The notes beneath the pieces were generated by a model. That model was not told the DNA's origin. It did not search any database and saw nothing but the letters and a program-made list of their open reading frames with translations. A program made the translations under genes and the position numbers. From Larix kaempferi (taxonomy: Eukaryota > Streptophyta > Pinopsida > Pinales > Pinaceae), in the NCBI GenBank assembly GCA_027924585.1, contig BSBM01000252.1, positions 4,712,001 to 4,776,000 on the forward strand: a stretch of DNA of 64,000 nucleotides, given 5' to 3'. Positions 57,784-64,000 of this stretch are shown here, piece after piece (the stretch's first letter is position 1; each line of letters begins with the position of its first letter).

Positions 57784-58473
57784 TGTTAAATTTTCAGAAT
57801 TTACTTCAATCTGATCTAGGATCTTAATTGAGAGAACAACATGTACAACAAATCTACAGCATATCAATCATGGACACAATAATGCAAGCACACAAGAGAC
57901 ACAGAGTTTACTTGGGGAAAACCATAAAGGTGAAAAACCCCAATAACTTCCTGAGAGATAGATAGAGCAATGATACAACCAGAATACAAGAGATAGTCTT
58001 CTCCTAGAAGTAGAGCCTCCTCCTCCACAAGTGCACCACTCTCCCAAGTGTGAGTGAGAGAATAGAATGTGTAAAATGAGAGAGACACACTCTCTATTTA
58101 TACACTAACTTGACTTGACCTTTACTCAACTAGGTCGGCCTCAACTTAACCACTTAACATAATGCTGACTGGGTCGACCCCCACTAGGGTGGTCTAATTA
58201 ACCTTTGACTCACATGGTCGACCCCCAATAGGGTGGTCTAATAACCCTTTGACCCACATGACTTATACAGGGCCGACCCCAACAAGGTGGTCTAATAACC
58301 CATCAAGTATAAGTTACGACACTTACAATATAAATGACGACACTTTTGTATAGAAGAATAATAACATCTCTATAGGAATACAACCACTTTCGTATAGAGG
58401 AATAATAACATCTCTATAGGAATACAATATACATATATGTGAAATACATTCCAAAGTTACATATACATCAACA
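57784..58473 (-). mobile_element. 3' LTR of the second family B element, 690 bp
   Basis: TGTTAAATTTTCAG to TACATCAACA. TATA box on the minus strand at 58094-58102. An extra ggtcgaccccca block around 58160-58215 makes it longer than the 650-bp LTR at 39635. Confidence 0.9.
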
Positions 58474-58734
58474 CTCCCTCTTAACTAGGAAGGTATTTCT
58501 CGACATAGGTCTTCTAGCACAAGTCATCTTCTCTAGATCATCATCACTAGATAATCGTCATCGAGTCATCATCATCGTCACTGCTGTTGCTATCTCAATC
58601 AATCTATGAATCTACTCATCATAGGAAGTTCTACAGAGTCAGTCCTTTTTCATACTGGATGTAGGCCCACCACCTACAGGTCTTTGTCATCACTGGCCAT
58701 ACTGTGGAAACCTCGGGACTTATTACGTGCATCA

Positions 58735-59310
58735 CAAAACCTCGAAAGAGCATCCCAGGCTGTTACAAGCACACGGCTCTACCTATAGGATCTCCCAGGG
58801 CCATATTATATGTGACCTCACCACAAAACCTCGCAAGAACATCCCAGGCTATTACGAGCGCATAGCTCTACCTATAGGATCTCCCAGGGATAGATTATAT
58901 GTGGTCACCACAAAACCTCGCAAGAGCATCCCAGGCTGTTCCGAGCACACAGCTCTACCTATAGGATATCCCAGGGACAGATTATATGTGGTAATGGAAA
59001 AACCTCACAAGAGCATCCCAGGACTTATTACGGGCACACAGCCCAACCTATTGGATCTCCCAGGGACATATTATATGCCATAGGACAAAACCTCGAAAGA
59101 GCATCTGCCAGATATCCCAAGTCCAGATTAAATGCCATAGGAAAAACCTCGAAAGACTATCTACAGATCTCCCAGGGCCAAATTATATGTCCTCCTAGAG
59201 AAAAACCTTGAAAGAGCATTTGCCAGATATCCCAGGGCTAGATTACATGCCATAGGCAAAACCTCGAAAGACTATATGCAAATCTCCCAGGGCCAAATTA
59301 TATGCTCATC
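58735..59310. repeat. 86-89-bp tandem repeat of family B, decaying to shorter units
   Basis: Units marked by gagcatcccagg-like sequence at 58748, 58837, 58925, 59011 and 59099, then shorter units with ccagatatcccag and ctcgaaagactat to about 59310. Homologous to 40490-41065. Confidence 0.88.
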
Positions 59311-59334
59311 TGCACAACCTGATATATGGCCACA

Positions 59335-59800
59335 AAGTATCATCCTGATACTCATCATACATCATCTTGATGTACACATGATCATCCTAATCATTATCAC
59401 TACAACATCCTGCTACATGTCATCTGGAGCAACATCCTGAAGCTCATCATCTATGATCATCCTGATCATACATTGCATCCATCTGATGCATACCAAGTAT
59501 CTACTTGATACATATAATTGTACATGATCTACTTGATCATAAAATGTATCCACCTGATGCATACACAGATACATGATCCACACAATGTATCCACCTAATA
59601 CATATCAACATACATGATCTCAGTATCCACCTGATACATATATAGATACATGGTCCAAGCATCCAACATGATGCATATACAAAATACATACAAATGATCC
59701 AATTGATCATATCCAGCATCCAACATGATGCATACATACATAAATGATCCAACTGATCATAAAAAGCATCCAACATGATGCATATACATATATAGAGTAG
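59335..59800. repeat. Short interspersed repeats, second family B copy
   Basis: Irregular tgatccacctgatgcatac and catccaacatgatgcat repeats, the counterpart of 41085-41540. 59801-60110 is 3' untranslated DNA with a duplicated catgggagaacacatctaccac segment (59930 and 59988). Confidence 0.85.
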
Positions 59801-60109
59801 TAACTGGAGCACCGTCTTGATGCTCATCATCCATGATCCTCCTAATCATCATAGCATCGTCCTCTTCAGATCATCTCATCGTCCACGAAGCACAGCCCAG
59901 ATGCACATCATCCATCCCTTACACCACCGGCATGGGAGAACACATCTACCACCATTCGGGGAGGGCTCCAGCCCTTACTTTTTCACCATGGGAGAACACA
60001 TCTACCACCATGTGAAAAATGGCTCAGCAATTACATCATGACCAAGGAAGAACACATCAACCATGTCAGAAAAGATCATGTGCATCTGCATCTTCCAGAC
60101 TCATCACTT

Positions 60110-61235
60110 CCCTTTGGAAGGAACCTCGATCTAAAGTGCACCAAGCCTCTCTCTAAAGTACTCGAACTACACTCTGGCCAATGGCTTGGTTAATACATCT
60201 GCAACCTGCTCATCCGTCGCAACATACTCTGCTTCGGCTGTACTCAGTGTTACGCAAGACTGCTTCCTGCTAAACCAAGAGATCACACCTGATCCCTATC
60301 TGCAGCACTACCTGCCCAATCTGAATCAACCTAACCCTGCAAGTTAAACTTTTGATTCACATCATACTTGAGCCCATAATCAACTGTACCCCTCAGAATA
60401 TGCTTTACAACAACTAGGTGAACACTCCTCGGATCAGTCAGGAACTGGCTCAATGTGTTCACTACAAAGCAAATATCTAGTCTCGTGTTTGTCAGGTACA
60501 TCAAGGACCCAATCATCTGACGATACATAGTGATATCAACTAGCTCAGATGAAGCATCACACAGAAGCTTCAGGTTCAATGCCATAGGTGTGGCCATAGC
60601 CTTGCAGTCCATCATCCCGAGCCTCTTCAGGATCTCTACTGCATACTTCCCTTGTCCAAGGAAGATTCCATCTGCACTCTGCCACACCTCCATGCCAAAA
60701 ACAAATAATGCATCATCCCCAAGTTCTTCAACTTGAACTCGACAGCAAGTTTCCACTGCATGTCGACAATCAATCTATCCTCACCTGTTACAAATAGGTC
60801 ATCCACATAGTAGTATCACTGGATTGCCTTCCTCAACCTTGTAGTAAAGGTTGGAATATGATTTATTCTTGGTAAAGCTAAAACTGGATAGAAAGCTATC
60901 TATCCTACCAAGTTCTGCACACATATATGACTATACCATTCAAGAAGGCTGTCTTGAAATCCATCTGGTGTATCTTCTATTTCATCACTTTTATATTTCT
61001 ATATGCTGCCATCTGCAGCATGCTTGATCTGATAGTTCCATTTGGAAGTCACAAAAGACTTCCCTTCAGCTCTTGGGATCGCATCCCAAACATCGTTCTT
61101 CATGATCGACGGATCATGGCATTCTTTCCGTATCCTGGGAACTTCAATATCTTCAATAGATAATTTTGTTGCTTGAACAAATGTTGTAGTCCTTCTTTTG
61201 TAGGTGAAGGTATATGGTCTTTTCTACAAAACAAG
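60110..61235 (-). pseudogene. pol: RNase H and RT remnants, second family B copy
   Basis: The frame 60756-60331 encodes MEVWQSADGIFLGQGKYAVE, SLMYLTNTRLD and NTLSQFLTDPRSVHLVVVKH. The RNase H core is largely lost by a deletion at 60219-60227. The RT catalytic region is shortened between about 60780 and 60980, with only traces of CYKVEEG-like and FL-SF-like sequence. 61000-61170 holds the RT start (MKNDVWDAIP, KHAADGSI). Heavily broken and inactive. Confidence 0.82.
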
Positions 61236-62764
61236 TTAAATTGCATGATTAGAAACATCTAATAATTTTCAGACAAATTCTTACACATAAAGAAATATGT
61301 CATACAGTCATGCAATTATCTTAGCCAATGCTTCAATACAACATTTATCCATGTTCCACAACTTTTTAGATGCCTTCCAGTCTCTACCAGAACATTGTTA
61401 AGAGTTTGCACTACTCCCAACATGTCAGCAAAGAGGTTTCATTCTAGATAAGTAGCACTGGAATGTTGTACAGTGCCATAGGCCACTTACCCATCACATG
61501 CATATTAGTAGTATACTGTTCATTAATGCAATCATTCTAATATGCACAATACATATCCTAAGTCTAGGAACATGAGCATATACATCATTGAACAATTTTA
61601 TTTAAACAAACAAATATGTAATAAATAATAATTAAAATTACTTATCTTTGTTTGGTTGCTGGGTGGACTCCCTCCGAGTCTTTGCTTCCTTGTAGGAGCT
61701 GCTGAAGTAGCTTCTTCTACACCTTTCTATTGTGGAATGTAGAAAGATGGTCAACTCCATCTGAATATCTGCATCCTCGCAGAAACTACTGAAGTGTGCT
61801 CCTTTGCTTTCTTGCAGGAACAACTGGAGTGTGCTCCCTCTTGATCTTTGCTTCCTGGATTACCTATCCTTGAACTTACATCCATCCTTAATCACTATGC
61901 ATGCTTATTAGTATCATCATTGTGTTATCCTTGAGGTCTCATACATAATCACACATTTATTAGTATAATCTTAATACTATCAAAACACAATAATCTTAAA
62001 CATGTATAGTCATGATCATTCACAAATAATAAACATTAGTATTCAAGGTTTCAGGGAAGTCTTCTTTTACTCATGCATATTCCTATTTGATCATAGGACT
62101 CTTCTGACTAGTTAAATCATCAATGCATAAACCCGTGATTACTCAAACCTATACCTTCATGATTCTTCTGGTTAGTCATATCATCAATTATGGTAAGAAA
62201 CATAATATGCATACAGCCATGACTATTCAAACCTATGACTTCATGAATAATCATTATCAACAACACAACAGTATAAGATCCTAACACAAGGTAGGATTCT
62301 AGCTTGATATAGGAAAAACATACCTAGATTAGTATGCTAGCTAGTTAAATATAATATACCCGCATAATGTCTTCTGGTTCTCTTCAGTGACTTGTGCTAG
62401 TAACCTGCATGTCTCATAGGTTAACCATTGTAGGATCAAGTTATACATACCTTGAAAGTAGATCTTCTATGTGATCCATGAAAATGGATGAATCTTTGTC
62501 TTCATGTCACCATGATCATATGTTCTTGAAGTAGAACATGATTTGTCTTTCTTGGTGTACCTTTTATGTTAGCGAACAACATAAACCTCATACAACATCA
62601 CAATGCATTAGTACATTCATAAGTGTCAAAACCTTCATCAATGAATATCTTATATTAAGGTGATACAACAAGTCTAGTAATTAATCAAGATTGTAATGTA
62701 ATGATATGAAGACAAACATATGATAAAATTAACCATGAAACATACATGTAAGCCATACCTGTCA
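61236..62764 (-). other. AT-rich intron-like blocks, second family B copy
   Basis: Matches 47476-48892, with an additional duplication (62040-62170: tcatgattcttctg, catcaat). An integrase trace is at 61823-61638 (CEDADIQMELT). No open gene. Confidence 0.55.
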
Positions 62765-64000
62765 AGATTGCTTGTAATCTTCTTATGGAAGGCCTTAGCC
62801 TCATCTCCCTATGAGATAGGAACTTCTTCACTTATGCAGGTGACCAATCCATCTTCTTCTAGGATTAACCCAATCCACTTGATTTGCAAGAACTAGACTT
62901 GGAGTTGGATTAGGGTTTGTCAAGGAATCCCCAAAAATTCAAACTTCCGAAAGGATAGAAATATGCGCCTTGATGAGTTGATCAAGTTGGTATATTTAGT
63001 ATTTGAAAACTGCAAAGTTTCACCCCTCGAAATTGCCTTTTAGATTTTTGGATTCACTAGGGAGGACCCTGAATTAGGGTTTGAGTTTCCCGAAGCTTCA
63101 CCCAACCAAAATATTTGATTCAAAACTCTAAGCTTCAATTTTTCTGAGGAGCTTCCAGTCGTGGTCACAGATTTCCAAAATTCCAAGTTTTGCAGAAGCC
63201 CTAATTTTCCATCTTTCCGATCAAAGTCCCGAACTGGGGTTTGATCAAGCCCGAACTTCTTCCCAACCAAAAAATCTGATCTTGGTCTCTAAATTTTGAT
63301 TTTGATGAGTAGCATCCAGCCGTGGTCTCCGATTAGAGAAATTCCAACTTTCTCTGAAGCCCTAAATTCTGGAAGCCATGAATGAAGGTGCTCAAAAATA
63401 ATTCTGTTATGACAGAAATATGTACCTCATTGTTTCTAGTGTAACTTTGAACTTTTCAATCCACAGGGTCTAAATTTTTTTTTTTGTGATAGCCTGACCT
63501 ATCATCTTTCCATCTCGATAGGTCTGATCTCAATTGGATTATCTGAGAGAGATTTATCGCAAGTGTCACAACGTGACCTGTTTATGGGATAAAACAGGAG
63601 AGTGAACTTGTACGGAGTTCCACGTGTCACTGGTTCAATGTCGACCTTTGAGAATGTTTTTTGAGATAGTACAGTCTGTTTACTACTTGTCAATTTTGAC
63701 AAAATTTCATTTGGAGCTTCCTAGCCCAAGTTATGACCTTTTTTCCAAGGTCACCTATTTATGACTGAGATCTGGAAGAGGCAGAAACCCTATATTGTAC
63801 AGATCATAAATCACAAAGTACAACGAATTATAAGTTGTCCTTTGGACACAACGTACATGGGGATCTGATATTCAACCTGTAAAAGTTTTTGATCCGAAAA
63901 CTTCGCCAAAATGGATTTATAGCGAATGTGATACGATGACTGGTTTTTGCTATATCAAGCCCTAGCATCGTAAGTGCAACAAGTGTCATACATGCCATAT
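62765..64000 (-). other. Gag remnant and leader, second family B copy
   Basis: 62765-62905 corresponds to the gag N-terminal remnant at 48893-49045. The rest matches the leader at 49046-50143, including atatgcgccttgatgag (62962) and gagagagtta-like sequence near 63545. No coding frame. Confidence 0.65.

Larger units (their letters stand above)
57784..64000 (-). mobile_element. Second family B copia element, minus strand, runs out of window
   Basis: 3' LTR 57784-58473, polypurine tract 58474-58487, tandem arrays, RNase H and RT remnants, AT-rich blocks, gag remnant, leader. The last bases (gtcatacatgccatat) correspond to 50128-50143, so the window stops about 20 bases before the primer binding site. 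Same layout as 39635-50240, with further deletions. Confidence 0.88.

Overview
This window is nuclear DNA from a land plant. I find no intact host gene, no rRNA or tRNA gene and no CRISPR array. Nearly everything is LTR retrotransposon, nested to three levels, with plant-type features: primer binding sites matching the 3' end of initiator Met-tRNA, Ty1-copia polyproteins, a Tat-type Ty3-gypsy polyprotein with two RNase H domains, and TATA boxes of the TATAAATA type inside the LTRs. The density of nesting suggests a large genome. A gymnosperm would fit, but the sequence does not prove the species or even the class.

Layout. 1-5540: 5' two thirds of a decayed copia element on the minus strand (LTR 4937-5540, 3' end outside the window). 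5541-8704: AT-rich flank with a promoter-like stretch and one unrecognised broken coding fragment. 8705-39634: two copies of one large Tat-lineage gypsy element in direct tandem, sharing a single middle LTR (34524-35431). Copy 1 is complete from gag to polypurine tract but decayed. It carries a 9.9-kb gag-only LTR element (16761-26696, TSD TCCTC) inside its RT and a solo LTR (29531-30846, TSD TCTAA) related to that element. Between pol and its 3' LTR lies a separate antisense transcription unit (about 30926-32603) with a TATA box, a readable intron and a roughly 370-codon reading frame.

Copy 2 is cut in its gag at 39634 by a minus-strand copia element of family B (39635 onward, probable TSD CTCAC on the left). 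Family B itself hosts a deleted chromovirus-like gypsy element (42911-47123). In its 5' LTR sits a nearly intact plus-strand copia element of family A (50241-57463, TSD ATATC, matching 481-bp LTRs). A second family B copy (57784 to beyond 64000) follows, apparently inserted in the same LTR.

How the parts work together. Family A (51187-55203) encodes gag, protease, integrase, RT and RNase H in one frame and is the only nearly complete copia source here, although it has two in-frame stops and a C-terminal deletion. The left element and the two B copies look non-autonomous: they keep pieces of gag, integrase, RT and RNase H separated by AT-rich intron-like blocks, in the same order in all three copies. 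All four copia copies carry tandem repeat arrays between pol and the 3' LTR, but the repeat units differ between families. By eye, LTR divergence is about 1% for 16761-26696, about 2.3% for 50241-57463 and several percent for the tandem Tat pair, giving a relative order of insertion.

The features most worth a second look are the shared-LTR Tat tandem, the archaeal-type RNase H placed after integrase, the antisense spliced gene, the intron-like structure shared by the decayed copia copies, and the palindromic 30-bp array in the gag-only element.
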